A stretch of DNA of 64,000 nt from Cokeromyces recurvatus (GCF_025118155.1 NW_026251401.1:1-64000); one strand, 5' to 3'. Positions 33,848-46,905 are shown, counted from the first letter of the stretch. The notes: a model not told the origin generated them from the sequence alone. Numbers and translations are program-made.

Positions 33848-36714
33848 ATGAATTCAACTACTATAACAGCTTCTTCACATTCAACACTGGTTATAACAAA
33901 TGAACCTAATACAAGTGATTGGACTTCAGCTATTGTTGAACACGAACGACTTGTAGTAGGTCCCGATGGTAACCAGATCTTGTGCGATTCACCCACTCCT
34001 TCTTCTGAATTACCTCCCTATACTGAAAGTAGCAATTCAAAAGAAAAAAAACATTTTACATCAGTCAAACCGAGAAGAGTTATTGGAAATTATACACTGA
34101 TCAATACATTAGGCTCAGGTTCTATGGGTAAAGTTCGTTTAGCTGTTCACAACTTAACTGGAGACAAAGTAAGAATTAAAAAATATGCATAAAAAAAAAA
34201 GATAAACTAATCTTTTTATATGTATACCATACATACATACATGCATACATATTTACATTTATATAGCTTGCTGTGAAGATTGTACGAAGACGACAACGAA
34301 AGGATGCTAAAGATGAAAATCGAGAAATACGAACAATCAGAGAAGCTAGTATCATGTTATTATTACATCATCCTTATATTGTTAGCCTTAAAGAAATGGT
34401 CATCTTGGATCCATATTATTATTTATTTATGGAGTATGTCAATGGTGGTCAGTTATTGGATTACATTATCTCTCATGGTAAACTTAAAGAAAAGCAAGCT
34501 AGACGATTTGGACGTCAAATTCTAAGCGCTTTAGGTAATATAAAGATTTTTATATATATATATATATAAAAATTGAAACTAAATATGTTTATAAAATATG
34601 TATGTGTTCTGCAGATTATTGTCATAGAAACTCAATCGTACATAGAGACTTGAAAATTGAAAATATTTTAATATCTCAAACTGGAAACATTAAAATTATT
34701 GATTTTGGCCTTTCTAATTTATTTTCGCCTCAATCATCGTTAAATACCTTTTGTGGCTCATTATATTTTGCTGCTCCCGAATTATTAAATGCGAAAGCTT
34801 ATACAGGCCCCGAAGTAGATGTTTGGAGTTTTGGTGTTGTATTATATGTACTTGTATGTGGGAAAGTACCATTTGATGATCAAAATATGCCAGCATTACA
34901 TGCAAAGATTAAACGTGGTGTGGTTGAATATCCTTCTTATCTAAGTACAGGTATGTAAACATACATCTTTCGAAAACACACATAATTAATAAATACGATG
35001 GCTTTTTTTTTTCTTTACTTTAGAATGTAAAAGTATCTTATCAAGAATGTTAGTTATCAATCCTGCTCATAGGGCAACTATCTCTGAACTAATGATTCAT
35101 CCATGGATAACAAAAGGGAATGATCATCCTATTAACAATTATTTGCCTGAGCGAATACCTCTTACATTACCCATTGATATGGAGGTCGTACGTGGTATGA
35201 CAGGTTTTGAATTTGGAACAGAAGATGAAATTAAACGGAAACTAGAAGAAATCATCATATCTGATGAATATCAAAAGGCAGCAAAGCAACTTATGGAAAG
35301 AACAGCTGAAGCACATCGAAGTCATCGTCATGGTCATCTTGCTTCTAGATTTAATAAAAAGTCATTTACCTTGGCAAATGATGATCCACAATCTATTCCT
35401 GCTGCATATCATCCATTAGTGTCTATTTATTATCTTGTTAAAGAACGTATTGAACGTGAAAAGCAGGATGCAAAGCATGAAGAAAAAATCCAAAAAGATA
35501 AATTGGATCAACAACACTCATATGAGTCTACAATAGCATCAAGTAAAGGTTCATTACGTATTCCAGATATATCGTTACCCGAGACTGTTCATCCAACCAA
35601 TAATAATAATAACACTACCTTTGAACAATCCTTATTTGGTGACTCAACCATGTTTACAACTCAAAATAATGCAGAGGGTGTAGCCTATGGTAAAAAGGGG
35701 AAAACTCATATTCGTGTAGATGGAGAAGGTCATGTTGACAGGTTTCATATCTTTGAAAATGGTTTCAGTCGATTTTTGTCAAACAGTCGTCGTCGCTCTG
35801 TTCAATCCTCTGATGATGACGAATGTCGAGTTAATGATTCAAGTAAACACGTTCTGCGAAGATTAAGTCATGCATTATCACGTACATCGTCTAATGAACC
35901 AACATCACATAGAAAGTCAAACTCGTCTGAACCTCCAGCTCCATCTACTTCAACTCCTGTACCAATTCCTTCATCACAACGAAATAATAATAAACCTATG
36001 CAATTATCGAAATCTTATGCTGCCGCTGAGACTTCAGCAAGATATCCAAACCATAATGATCATTTAAAACAGTCAACTGAGTTAGAAGTAGCAAAGTCTA
36101 CAACGTTAGGAAATAGAATCAGTCGTATGATGCCACGGAGAATGACAGTAGGTCAAAACTTTGACAATAATATAGAAAACCATACAAAATTCTTAAATAT
36201 GGTACAACATAATGAAACCACTTTCCCCATATCTGGAATACAACAGAAGGGAACTGCAGATGAAAATATTAAACCTGTCTTCCTCAAGGGCCTCTTTTCA
36301 GTCACAACAACATCTACAAAGCACCCATCTGTCATTCGAGCCGATTTAATTAGAGTCTTAGAACGTATTGGAGTGAAATGGCGTGAAAGTAAAGGACGAT
36401 TTGAGTGTGTTCATATGCCTAGTATTGATTTAAATAGAGTGGTTGAAAATTCTCAGCATGAATATGATCTGGTTCACGTTGATAGCGGTGTACACCAATT
36501 CTCATCCTCTGAAGAACAAATCTCAATTCCCCCTCCTCCTCCTCCTCCTCCTCCTAGTGTTTCTTTACCTGATTTAGTTGTTCGTTTCGAGATTTATATC
36601 GTTAAGGTGCCTTGGTTATTAGGTATGCATGGCTTACAGTTTAGAAGAGTAGGTGGGGACCCTTGGCAATACAAGAATATGTGTAGTAAGATATTAGCCG
36701 AACTTAAATTGTAA
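33848..36714 (+). CDS. Kin1/MARK (PAR-1)-type Ser/Thr kinase with KA1 domain
   Basis: Four exons, 33848-34168, 34267-34534, 34615-34950 and 35024-36714, total 2616 nt (871 aa). Kinase domain at about residues 80-360: [58 protein letters not shown]. It is followed by a Ser-rich linker of about 450 residues with basic SRRRS-like clusters, a run of nine prolines, and a C-terminal KA1 domain ([20 protein letters not shown], then [15 protein letters not shown]). This architecture is that of fungal Kin1/Kin2 and animal MARK, which act at the plasma membrane in polarity and exocytosis. The 3' end is 121 bp from the convergent WD40 gene. Confidence 0.92.
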
Positions 36715-36835
36715 ATAACAAACAATGCGCAACACATAGTAGTACATAACGTTAGTTTTATTCCTCTTTATATGTATATGTATATATAAAGAAACTGTAC
36801 ATGAATTTTATTAAAAAAAATGTATATAAATTAAT

Positions 36836-38448
36836 TTACTCATCATCGTCATTATCTTCTTCTTCTTCCTCATCATCATTCTCTTCTAATTTTCTCTTGT
36901 TTCGTCTTTCTTCCATAAACTTATCTACAAGTAATGTATACATTTCATTATGCAATGCCTTTGATTTCACATGATGTTCGTGTAGTCGAACCAGTTCTGC
37001 CTGAAGTGCATTTACTTGATTTTGTAAACCAATATTTGAGTCATCCGTCTATTTTATTAAAAAAAAAAAAGAAAAAGAAAAAGAAAAGTTAAATATCAAG
37101 CCTTTTCATTTACTATATACGCATATACCTTCATGTCTCGAATTATATCTGATGCTTTTTGTACGGGCTTTAATTCATTAGATAGTGTGGAATAAAGAGG
37201 ACCAGCTTCAACAAGCTGTTGATGTGCAGCTAAATCCATATTGGTATTTTGAATCATTTGTTGACTTGCATCACGATGTTCTTCTTCAGCTGTAGCCATA
37301 GCACGTTTTAGTGGCTTCCATGGTATAGGCTGAGTAGATACATCAGTAGCATACAATTCTAATGGTTTTAAAAAGCAAGATACATGACTCACAGGTCCCT
37401 TATGTGATTCAAATTTACGTAAAGGCTGTCGACTCATGACATCCCATACAATACATTGACCATCCTCTGCACCTGAAATCAATAATGTGCCATCAAATGA
37501 TAAGGCAAGTGAATTAATGTTTCCTGTATGTCCTACAAAAATAGAACCTATTCCAGATCTCTTTTCTTCGCCCGACTTTTGTTTCATTGCACCTGATACT
37601 TCTTGAATACCCACTGATTCTACTCTACCCATACCGCCGACACTTTCTACTGTGGATACCTTATATGATTGATCTTCACGTCGTCTGTATAAATCAAATG
37701 TATAAATCTTATCCTCACATGCAGCAAATAGCATAATTTCTGCAGGGTCCATGATGACGCTTGACACCGGTTTTGGAAATAAAAACGTTGTTAGCAGTTG
37801 TCCAGTTGCTAAATCCCATAATTTGACAGTATGATCTAAACTGGCAGTACAAACACGAGCACTTGATAAAGTACCACCTCCAATAAACATATCTGTCACG
37901 GGTAATGTGTGATCGGACCAAGAATAAAGTGGAGAAGGTCGATTAGTCATGTCATGTCCTTCATCATTCATGGGTTGAACCAGATGTGCTACCAACCAAA
38001 CATTCACAGCTGCATCCTCACTTGCAGTTAACAAGGTAGCATCATCATAACTAAATGCTAATCGTGTAATACGTCTGTAGTGTGCTTCAAAAACACGTAC
38101 CAGATGACCTGTAGGTATATGCCACAAATATACTTTACCACTTGCTGTAGCTGCCGCTAAATATTGGCCCTGGTTTGATGAAGCAACACAAATCATCTTT
38201 TCTGCTGTTGTCATCTTGTGCAATACTTGATCGCGATGCCATTGATACACATTAAGAATGGCACGATCGGTTTGAGCTGTGACGATGGAGCCGATTTGGA
38301 AACTGGAGGAAGGCTTAGCAACGAGTGCAAGACCACCCTTTTGTGACATGGATTGCTTGAAAGAAAATAAACTCGAACCAGACCGAATGTCCCATACGTA
38401 AATAGTGTTATCCGTATTTGACGCTGATAAAGCGACTTCAGTTGCCAT
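36836..38448 (-). CDS. IPI3: Ipi3/WDR18-type WD40 protein, ribosome biogenesis
   Basis: Two exons, 38448-37129 and 37048-36836, total 1533 nt (510 aa). WD40 repeats run through exon 1, for example LTASEDAAVNVWLV, CTASLDHTVKLWDLATGQL and SGAEDGQCIVWDVMSRQPLR. The arrangement and N-terminal NTIYVWDIRSGS fit Ipi3/WDR18, part of the Rix1 complex that processes ITS2 and matures pre-60S particles. Exon 2 encodes a coiled-coil segment (LQNQVNALQAELVRLHEH) and a basic-acidic tail (KRKLEENDDEEEEEDNDDDE). Without the intron the frame would stop within about 11 residues after RDMK, which supports splicing. Confidence 0.87.
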
Positions 38449-39251
38449 TGTAAGGATGATTCAAGATGACTGAAAAATATATATGTATATACCTTAAAAA
38501 AAAATAAAAAAAAAGACACTGCATTGAGTTGTAAATGAATTGGTAGCTGATATTGTCAGCCACTAAAAGAAAAGCAGTCTTTTTAATTGAAACCATAGAA
38601 ACATTTATTTTATGCGACTATACTCTATTTTTTGATACATGTATACAGATATGTATTTATTTATATATATATGTGTGTGTGTGTGTTGACAAATACACAT
38701 GCCTGTTTCTTTTTTTTTATATATAGTATATAAGTTACAACTAAAAATGACATTGCCAATCTATATTGCTTTTATTTTTTTTTTATTTTTTTTTATATTT
38801 TTTTTTTTTTAAGAATTATAATATACATAATAAACCAACGTGAAACCAATGCTTTGTCTTAGATTAAGAAGCTCATCACGTCGCCGTCGTTATTGTCGTG
38901 ACCGGCGTGTTATCAGTATAAAAAAGTAGTTTGTGTTAAATTCGCTCAAGTTTTTTTCTTCTTTTTACAAAAAAAAAATTTTTTTTTTAAGAAATGTCAT
39001 CCTCATAAGAATTATCGCTTGTATTTATATTCTTTTACCAAGATAAACTTTCTTAACAAGGCATTTCTAAATTAAAGTCTTTTTTACTTTGTCCTTTAGA
39101 TGACCCAAACAATTCAATGGTCATGTAAATATTTGTAAAAAAGTAAAAATACATTTATCTTTATTAAAATAAAAAAGGAAAAAAAAAATAATATTTTGTA
39201 CTGTTCTAAATATAATGAATATATAAGGTCTTCTGTTATATTATACTTTGT
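38449..39251. other. Intergenic between IPI3 start and AsnRS stop
   Basis: AT-rich with TG/TA microsatellite (about 38657-38690) and long T runs. A short GC-rich patch at about 38873-38922 (with CACGTCGCCGTCG) stands out and lies on the upstream side of IPI3; it could be part of the promoter. No gene seen. Confidence 0.45.
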
Positions 39252-40785
39252 TTAATATTTGCAATGACCAACCCAACGAGGCATGGGTATAACTTCTCTT
39301 ACATTCTCTAGACCTGTTAGCCATAATAATAAACGCTCAAAACCAATACCATAACCACCATGAGGTGCACTACCGTATTTACGTAAATCTAAATACCACT
39401 GATAATCTTCAATATTCATCTTTGCTTCCCTCATCTTCTGCTCTAAAATAGCATAACGTTCTTCACGTAATGATCCACCCACAAGTTCTCCAATACCGGG
39501 TAATAACAAATCAAAACATCCTACTGTCTTTCCGTCTTCATTGGCTCTCATGTAGAATGGCTTTAATTCAGCTGGATAATCTGTGATAAATACTGGATGT
39601 TTACAGTATTCTGACGCTAAATAGCGCTCATGCTCTGACTGAAGACTGGATCCCCATTCAGTAGGAAATTGAAATTTATGCTTGTTTTGAGCTTTCTGTA
39701 ACACATCTATGGCTTCACTATAAGTCATTCTCACATAGGGCTTTGCTATACTCTTTTGTAATCTTTCTAAAAGAGATTTATCAACCCATTGATTAAAAAA
39801 TGAAAGATCCTCACTACAAGTATCTAAAACATAGCGTGTCGTCTCTTGCACATTGGCTTCTGTTACATCTAAAAGAGGTGCTAATTCATCAATAAAAGCC
39901 ATCTCAGCTTCCAACATCCAAAATTCAGCTAAATGGCGAGAGGTCATGGATTCTTCTGCTCTGAATACAGGCCCAAAGGTGTAGACACGAGACATAGCCA
40001 ATGCTGTTATTTCAGCATGTAACTGTCCTGAAACAGTTAAATAGACTGGTTTTTTAAAAAATTCGGTTGGATTGGTAGTATCGATGGGAGATATTTTAAA
40101 AACTTCTCCTCCTCCTTCACAGTCATGAGAGGTTAAGATAGGTGTATTGGTCAAAATAAATTCTTGACTTTTGAAAAAATCATGGAGCCCTTCATTGGCT
40201 GCATTCCTCACACGAAGGACAGCGCTCCCTGTATTGCCGCGCATCCTTAAATGTCCAATAGTTCTTAAAAATTCCAATGAATGTCGTTTCTTCTGTAAGG
40301 GATATGTCTAAATAGATAAGTTAGATAAAAATAAAAAAATAAGGGAAGAATTAGACTATTTTGATAGAGAGAATAGCTTACACTATCGCATTCACCTAGT
40401 ATTTTCATTTTTTCTACGTTTAACTCCTTGCTTTGCTCTTTACCTGGACTTGGTATAAGAGAACCATACAATTCAACGCAGGTGCCCGTTGACAGCCTAT
40501 AAACTAACAATTAACATGTAAGGGGTTCAAAAAAAAAACATCATTGATTTACTTTTCAGCATCCTTCTCATTTAAAATGGCCTGAATTCCTTTAAGTGTT
40601 GAACCATCATTAATAGTTGCAAAGCTTATTTGCTTTTGTTTGCGAACAGAGCGGACCCAACCACGAACAGATACATTAGTACTATTATCCTTTAATATTG
40701 TCTTTATAGTTTTGCTTGGTAGAATGGATCGGTTTGTTGTATAATGAGCTTTTTGTATAAATTTTAGAATATTTGAGTGATTCAT
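39252..40785 (-). CDS. Mitochondrial asparaginyl-tRNA synthetase (NARS2/Slm5 type)
   Basis: Three exons, 40785-40553, 40496-40382 and 40307-39252, total 1404 nt (467 aa). An N-terminal OB-fold anticodon-binding domain (VSVRGWVRSVRKQKQISFAT) is followed by a class II catalytic core with VFRAEESMTSRHLAEFWMLE (motif 2) and YGIGFERLLLWLTGLENVRE (motif 3), ending VIPMPRWVGHCKY. The FRAEESMTSRHLAEF form points to AsnRS, not AspRS or LysRS. The first ~25 residues (MNHSNILKFIQKAHYTTNRS) are basic, hydroxylated and free of acids, as expected for a mitochondrial presequence. It charges mitochondrial tRNA-Asn. Confidence 0.9.
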
Positions 40786-40972
40786 AATTTTATTAACATA
40801 TAAATTTATACATTAAAAAAAAACATGTAACATCAGGCTCCCCCCCCTTTTACTACTTGTTCTGAGTTATACTTTTTTTTTTGACATGGACTAAATTTTT
40901 TAAATAAAATTAAGGGTCTCCAGGTAAAGTAACCTTCCATAAAAGGATTATGTAATTTATTACTTCAGGCTT

Positions 40973-41720
40973 ATTCCTTGAACATTTCTCAAATATATCA
41001 ATATAGTGTTAAATGAAGCCTCCAAACTGCCTTGTTTAATAAAATACTGTCACAAGTATCACTTATTCTTGTTGGTCTTAGTTCCTCTTTTTTTTTCGCT
41101 AGGATAGCTACAACTTACTTTGCCGTTAATATTAGGCGTCCAAAGCTGTCCTATTGGATTGAACTTGGAAGAGGATAGAGAAAGATAAGCATACCTGTAA
41201 TCTCGTATTACGACCATTCTCTCGGTTTTATTAAAAGTACAGTCTGCCTTAAAAAGAAAAAACATAAGAACAGTTAGATGTTTCTTTACATCACCCATGA
41301 AGACCTGAATGAATAGCATATTTTATATTTTTATAATTTAGTTTTCAGTTATCAGCAATAAATAAGCAGGATGCTTGTCTCTACGTATGCACTGTATATA
41401 GATATAAGCTGAGTCTAAGCGATACAAAATGATATCCTTTAATTGTTTTCTTTTTTTTTTAAGAATAATTCGAGAATGCAGAGTGAAAATAATATGTGAT
41501 TCTCTCTTACGTCTTCTAGCATCAAGTTTTCTTGTAGGAGCAACCAATATTACATTGTTGGCATTCTCTACATTGTAAAATGATCTAGAAAAGCATAACC
41601 AGCTCTGGTAGTTGTGATAGTAGCACGACTCTAATATAAGATAAATTGCTTTCAATAAAAATTACATTACCAATCCAAAACTAAACTTATCAATCTTACA
41701 CTCTTATTAAAAAAAAAAAG
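40973..41720 (-). pseudogene. Tc1/IS630-like transposase remnant, left half of an inverted pair
   Basis: The minus strand reads YRYAYLSLSSSKFNPIGQLW, a decayed version of the DDE-domain motif YLPPYSPxLNPIExFW, preceded by KTERMVVI. Bases 40973-41231 form an inverted repeat with 41912-42172. Stops and frameshifts are frequent. Confidence 0.65.
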
Positions 41721-41726
41721 TAAAGG

Positions 41727-42172
41727 TAAATGGAATTTGTAAAAGGTGGAGCAACTATATTGAAAACAGCAACCCCTAAAGGTGCCATTATTGGTCATCC
41801 CTTAAAACTTCATTTCAAAGTCTCTGAACTTTTATGGATAAGTTACTAGCAGAACTTAATAACCTTTTATCAACTTGTTATGAACAATAATATGTCTTAT
41901 TCATACTTCTTATAAAACCGAGAGAATGGTCGTAATATGAGGTTACAGGTATGTTTATCTTTCTCTATCCTCTTCCAAGTTCAATCCAATAGGACAGTTT
42001 TGGACGCCTAATATTAACGGCAAAGTAAGTTGTAGCTATCCTAGCGAAAAAAAAAAGGAGGAACTAAGACCAACAAGAATAAGTGATACTTGTGACAGTA
42101 TTTCATTAAACAAGGCAGTTTGGAGGCTTCATTTAACACTATATTGATATATTTGAGAAATGTTCAAGGAAT
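41727..42172 (+). pseudogene. Tc1/IS630-like transposase remnant, right half of an inverted pair
   Basis: On the plus strand, MEFVKGGATILKTATPKGAI is followed after a gap by KTERMVVI, a stop, then GYRYVYLSLSSSKFNPIGQF. The 41912-42172 arm is nearly identical to the reverse complement of 40973-41231, with about 680 bp between the arms. Downstream, to about 42540, there is AT-rich sequence leading to the TOM40 gene. Confidence 0.62.
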
Positions 42173-42567
42173 GGGCTTTTACTAGACAAAGATATGTTCG
42201 TAAAATAAAAAATACGAAATGCAAAATTGCCATTTGCAATTGATTGTTGGCCAAACCTGCCAAATGGATTTTATATAACTGCTAATTAAATTTATAGCAA
42301 TAGTCATTTATTTTTTGAAAACTTGCCATTTGAGAACAGCTTAATTCTTTTATAATGTGACTCTATTTTTTTTTTTTTTATTTGTTCTATTTTATTTTAT
42401 TCTGCTGATTTTGAGTCTTCTCAGCTTGACAAGTCTGGGGGTGAATATAAATAAGCGCTATGTTCAAGAAAAATAGAAAACATTGGTGTTAGGGTACCAT
42501 AGCAAATTTTTATTTCCTTTTTTTTTTTTTTTTTTTTTCTTTGCTTTTTCATTCCATACATTAACCA
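42173..42567. promoter_or_regulatory. Upstream region of TOM40
   Basis: No gene seen. It holds a GTGAATATAAATAAG segment at about 42441-42455 that could serve as a TATA element, and a T-rich tract at 42518-42539 just before the ATG at 42568. Confidence 0.45.
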
Positions 42568-43829
42568 ATGGCTACATCAGATTCTGCATCAGTTGCACCT
42601 AGAGTGTTTTCTCCTCTTTCAGGAACTTTTGGTCTTAATAAAAACCAAAAACCTTCGGGATCGCCTTGGAATCCTCTTCAATGGCCTGCTTGGTTTTCAT
42701 ATCAAAAAGCTTCTCTTAATTTACCTAGCCCTGGAAAATTTGAAAGACTTCACGCTGAAGTCACTAAAGGTAAACCGCTAATTATAAAAAAAAATATAAA
42801 TAACTAAATTTTATAAAAAAAATAGAAACATTCACTACCAATTATCTTTTTGATGGTGCACAGGCCAACATTGTCAAAGAGCTTTCCGCTAATTTCCACG
42901 TTCAACATCAATTCTCTTTAGGTTCACAAGTTATGCCTCCCATGTATAACTTTATGTCTGGCTATATGACAGAAAAAGTAAAATAATATACGTACACATA
43001 TAAAAGAGAAACCTTTTTAACATAATTTTTTTTCTCTCTATTAGACTATGTTACAGGGTACCATGGATAACGATACAAACCTTAACGGTGTTATTAGACA
43101 CGCTTGGTCCCCTAATTCTATTACAAAAGTCATTGCACAGGTATAAAGGGAAAAGAAAAATAGGAAAAACAACAATTTTAAAAGAAAAATCTATGTTTTT
43201 GTAGCTTACTAATATGCCTGGGCATTCTATGCTTCAATTTGAGCAAGAACTTAATGGAACAGATTATTCTATTAACCTCAAGACGATGAATCCTAATCCT
43301 TTGGAGATGACAGGTCTTTATATGGCTTCTTACCTTCAATCAGTTACTCAAAATTTGGTTCTTGGGTCTGAAGTTGTTTTGCAACGCCCTACACCTGATA
43401 TGGAAGAAACTGCTATGTCATTTGTTGGTAAATATAGTGGCAAGGATTATATTGCTACTGCACAATTCCAAGGCTTGGGCGCAATACAAGCTAGTTATTA
43501 TCAACGTATTAACGAAAAGGTTGATTTTGGTGTTGAATTGAATTTAATGGTTCAGGGTGGTCGTAGAGAGGCAGTAGCTACTGTGGGCGGTAAATTTGAT
43601 TTTAGACAAGCTACTTTTAGAGGCCAAATTGATACTACAGGTAAAGTGTCTGCTGTTTTAGAGGAAAAGATGGCACCTGGGTTCTCTTTCCTTATTAGTG
43701 GTGATTTGGATCATATGAAGGTAAATGAAAGAATGTAATTATATGTATATGTATGTATACAAATATATTGATTATATTGTGTTATAGGGTCAGAGCAAGT
43801 TTGGTATTGGTATTATGTTATCTGCTTAG
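42568..43829 (+). CDS. TOM40: Mitochondrial import receptor subunit Tom40
   Basis: Five exons, 42568-42769, 42826-42977, 43045-43140, 43205-43720 and 43788-43829, total 1008 nt (335 aa). Tom40 is the beta-barrel channel of the outer-membrane TOM complex. Family-typical segments: PSPGKFERLHAEVTKETFTT, NFHVQHQFSLGSQ, GTMDNDTNLNGVIRHAWSPN, DYSINLKTMNPNP, GGRREAVATVGGKFDFRQAT and the C-terminal beta-signal-like KFGIGIMLSA. Alternating hydrophobic strands fit a 19-strand barrel. The last exon codes for only 13 residues. It converges on the GT10 gene at 44296. Confidence 0.95.
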
Positions 43830-44295
43830 AGTTTATAATCATCTCCTTTGTATTGTGTGTGTGTGTACATTCGTATATATTATTATTTTGTTGACCTTTT
43901 TTTTTATATTTCTGTAAAGATTTATATGTATATAGCATACATACAAAAAATAAAAATAGTATTCCTATAAAAAATAAACGCAAACATAGACAGGGTTTTA
44001 TAATATTTCATATGTGTATGTATACAATGTGTATCTGTATAGGATAGAATTTCTTATTGAATTTAAATGAAGATGTAAAATAACAATTATTGAATACTGT
44101 TATTATGGGAGATAGTATTGAAACTCGCTTTTTTTTTTTTTTGCGTGTTTACTTTATTTCTTGATTAAGTTTAAGCTTAATCTCTTCATATCCTGTCTAT
44201 TCATAAATTTTTAATAGCATATATGTTTATGCATATTAGCATAAAAATCGGATCATCTATTCCCATTTAATTTATTATATACGAACGATATACGT
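43830..44295. other. Convergent intergenic region
   Basis: Shared 3' flank of TOM40 and the GT10 gene. It has a short GT repeat near 43855-43865 and T runs. No gene seen. Confidence 0.5.
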
Positions 44296-45860
44296 TTATA
44301 CAGCTTCATTATCAAATTGCTTAATAGTATGCTTTTTTGCCTCTCGAATTAAGAATACAATCAAGACAAAATAAAATAAGATAAATGAAGCATTAGCTAT
44401 TAAAACTGCATTATATTTATCAAATGTGTCCTCTATTGTTGTTGTTGTTGTTGTTGTAATATTGCTCTCCATTGATAAATTAATGTAGGTTGTTGGACGT
44501 GTAAATTCATCAGGGAGTCTAGGAGTCCAATTTGGTGTATAAGGTGGCCCGTTTTCAATATAATTCCATTTTCCAGGTACTGAGCAAGTTTGATCTACAA
44601 GAAACACATCCTCTTGTTTATATTCATTATTTATGTCATTTGTTTTATAATTCCACCATGGTAATACTCCTCTACAGATAGAACAATAACTAGTTCGCTC
44701 GTTATGAAATGCTGTATCACTCCAATTACTGATGAATGTTGGTTCTAGTCTATCCTTTGCTGCTATATCTAATGCATGCTGTCTATAAGAAAAATATTCA
44801 AGATAAGCAGTATCATTACTATCTAAATAATGAATATAATCTGCTAAATCTTTTGGATCAGGATATGCGTCCATATAAATGACTGATCTCTTTGAAGGTA
44901 AAAAACCATCATAGTTAGCTGGCCCATCTACTATTGGCACGGCAGACATTAAAAACGTATCAAATAACTTTTCAGTTGCTATTATAGATGTAAATAGATA
45001 AATATATATAAATTTATATACAGATATACAATTCTAAATGTTATATAGTTCTCCTCATTACCATAGCTTTCACAATTTGAATTCTCGGCTGCTAAATAAA
45101 ACTTGTATTCGCTCATTAGTTCTAAACGAGATTTATTTTCAGGGAATGGCTTATTATTTAAGCACTGTCCATAACTATGTACATCAATATATTCCATTAA
45201 TTTTCTAATATATTTTTCTCTCCCACTTGTTGCCCTACAATTCTTTGCAATCCACAAAATAGGTGCAGATTTCGTTTTCTTTCTCATAAAATCTTTTGGT
45301 AAAGGCCTATTGGCAATATCCATAATAGCTGGTGAATAGTAAGAAAATAGAAAAGTTGATTTAAAATGATAAGAAGCCAAGTAGTTAAAATTGCTTTTCA
45401 TGATGTTCTCATCAGCTCGAAAGGGACTAGAATAAGGTGTTTCTAATGATTCCAATATCCATGGTTGATGCTTACTATCTATTGTCATATACATATATAA
45501 TATTAGTTGATATTCTCTTATACATATATATATAACAGAATTTACGAGCTGGTAGTCTATTTACTGATGTATCTGGTGCATGAAATATTAAAGCAGCAGC
45601 ATCTTCAATATTATCTTTTGAGCTTGTTAAAGTACACCAGGTAGTATCATCATCAAATTGATAACCTTCTGGAATTGGGCATTGTGTACTGCTTAGTGTT
45701 ACATCCTGATCTAACCAATATTTTGTAGATACATATTAAAAAAAAAAATAGGCTAATGATTCTAGTATGTATAAAAGTTACCAAACTTTTGTAAACCAAA
45801 CCATCTAGTAGCATATACAATTTTAAGTGGTGGCAATTTCACTACAGATACAGAGGTCAT
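44296..45860 (-). CDS. GT10 fucosyltransferase, second copy
   Basis: Four exons, 45860-45782, 45710-45537, 45478-45062 and 44978-44296, total 1353 nt (450 aa). GT10 motifs match those of the gene at 28619: APILWIAKNCRATSGREKYI, HSYGQCLNN, FYLAAENSNCESY then TEKLFDTFLMSAVPIVDGPA. The C-terminal part has a Cys-containing luminal-type segment (YCSICRGVLPWW), an Asn/Thr-rich stretch (NITTTTTTT) and a hydrophobic anchor (VLIANASFILFYFVLIVFLI), then a charged tail. It has no N-terminal signal anchor. The exon 2-3 junction lies in an AT-repeat and is the least certain splice. Probable role: Golgi fucosylation of glycoproteins or wall polysaccharide. Confidence 0.87.
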
Positions 45861-46418
45861 CTTTATTTGTTTTTATTAAAAATAAAAATAAAAAATAAAA
45901 ATAAAAACAAAGAAAAACACAAAGAAAAAAAAAATAAAAAAAAAAAAAAATATAAATTTTAATTTTTATTTATTTTTATACACACCTAAATCAGATGCAT
46001 ATTTTGAAACAATATCATAATATAATCGTAGAAATATTATTTCAATATCTGATCCATTAAAAAGTAGCTATTAAGCCGCCATCATGACTTTACCTTCATG
46101 TTTAAAAATTATATTTTTTAAAAATGCTGTAGACATTCAGTTATATTAAAAAAAAAAAACGCGTAAATAGTCAGTTCTATAATACAAGCTGCTTAGTTAG
46201 CTCTTGCTTTATTAGGTCTTCAATGCTTGGCTAAAAGAGACTTTGCTATATATTTTTTGTATATCATAATAAAGGAATGTTTTATACTCTTTTAAATTAA
46301 GATAATACATATATATATTCAAGTAAATGGTTTTTTCAGGTAAATTTCCGCGTCATTTTTTGTTTTTTTGCGCATAATTTTTTTCTAACTTTACATACTA
46401 TTTTTTTTTTGTTAGTTC
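45861..46418. other. Upstream of the GT10 gene, up to the LINE array
   Basis: A-rich repeats (AAAAATA units at 45876-45952) precede the start codon on the minus strand. No gene recognised. Confidence 0.5.
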
Positions 46419-46436
46419 ACCCAGAGATACGATTAA

Positions 46437-46703
46437 ACATTTTTAATTTTATTATTTTTATAAATTAAAATTTATAAAGCGAACCTATGTGCACATCAAT
46501 ATCTTTGTTATATTGGATTCCCCACGTCAGTTCAGATTATGCGAAAATAAAAGGCATCTAAAAACCCTCTTACGGGACAAGAGGTAAAAAGGTAAAGGAA
46601 AGGAAGAAGAGAAGATGAGAAAGAAAGGGGAAATATTGCTAATAAGTTTAAAGGTACAACCAGTTGAATAATTTCCTGCTTGGGTCAATAAGTGAACGGG
46701 GTT
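46437..46703 (-). mobile_element. 5'-truncated LINE copy with 18-bp target duplication
   Basis: Contains only LINE 3' UTR and terminal sequence, similar to 18040-18290 and 46716-46905. Flanked by the identical 18-bp repeats ACCCAGAGATACGATTAA at 46419-46436 and 46704-46721. The second repeat overlaps the 3' end of the full-length LINE that follows. Confidence 0.75.
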
Positions 46704-46905
46704 ACCCAGAGATACGATTAAGAATTATTTTTTTTATAACAAAAATTTTTTTTATAACAAAAATTTAAACAACCCATGTGAGCACATAATACTGGCGTAT
46801 TGGATTGCCCGGGTCAGTTCAAGAAAGGATAAAGTGTACTAAAAAACCTTTTGATAGGCAAAAGGGTAAAAAAGAAAGAGAAGGGAAGAGGAAAAGCAAG
46901 ATATA

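Noticed and set aside
28619..45860. A glycan-synthesis gene cluster (two GT10 genes, lectin, ALG11)
   Set aside because: The genes are far apart, on both strands and mixed with unrelated housekeeping genes; nothing indicates co-regulation.
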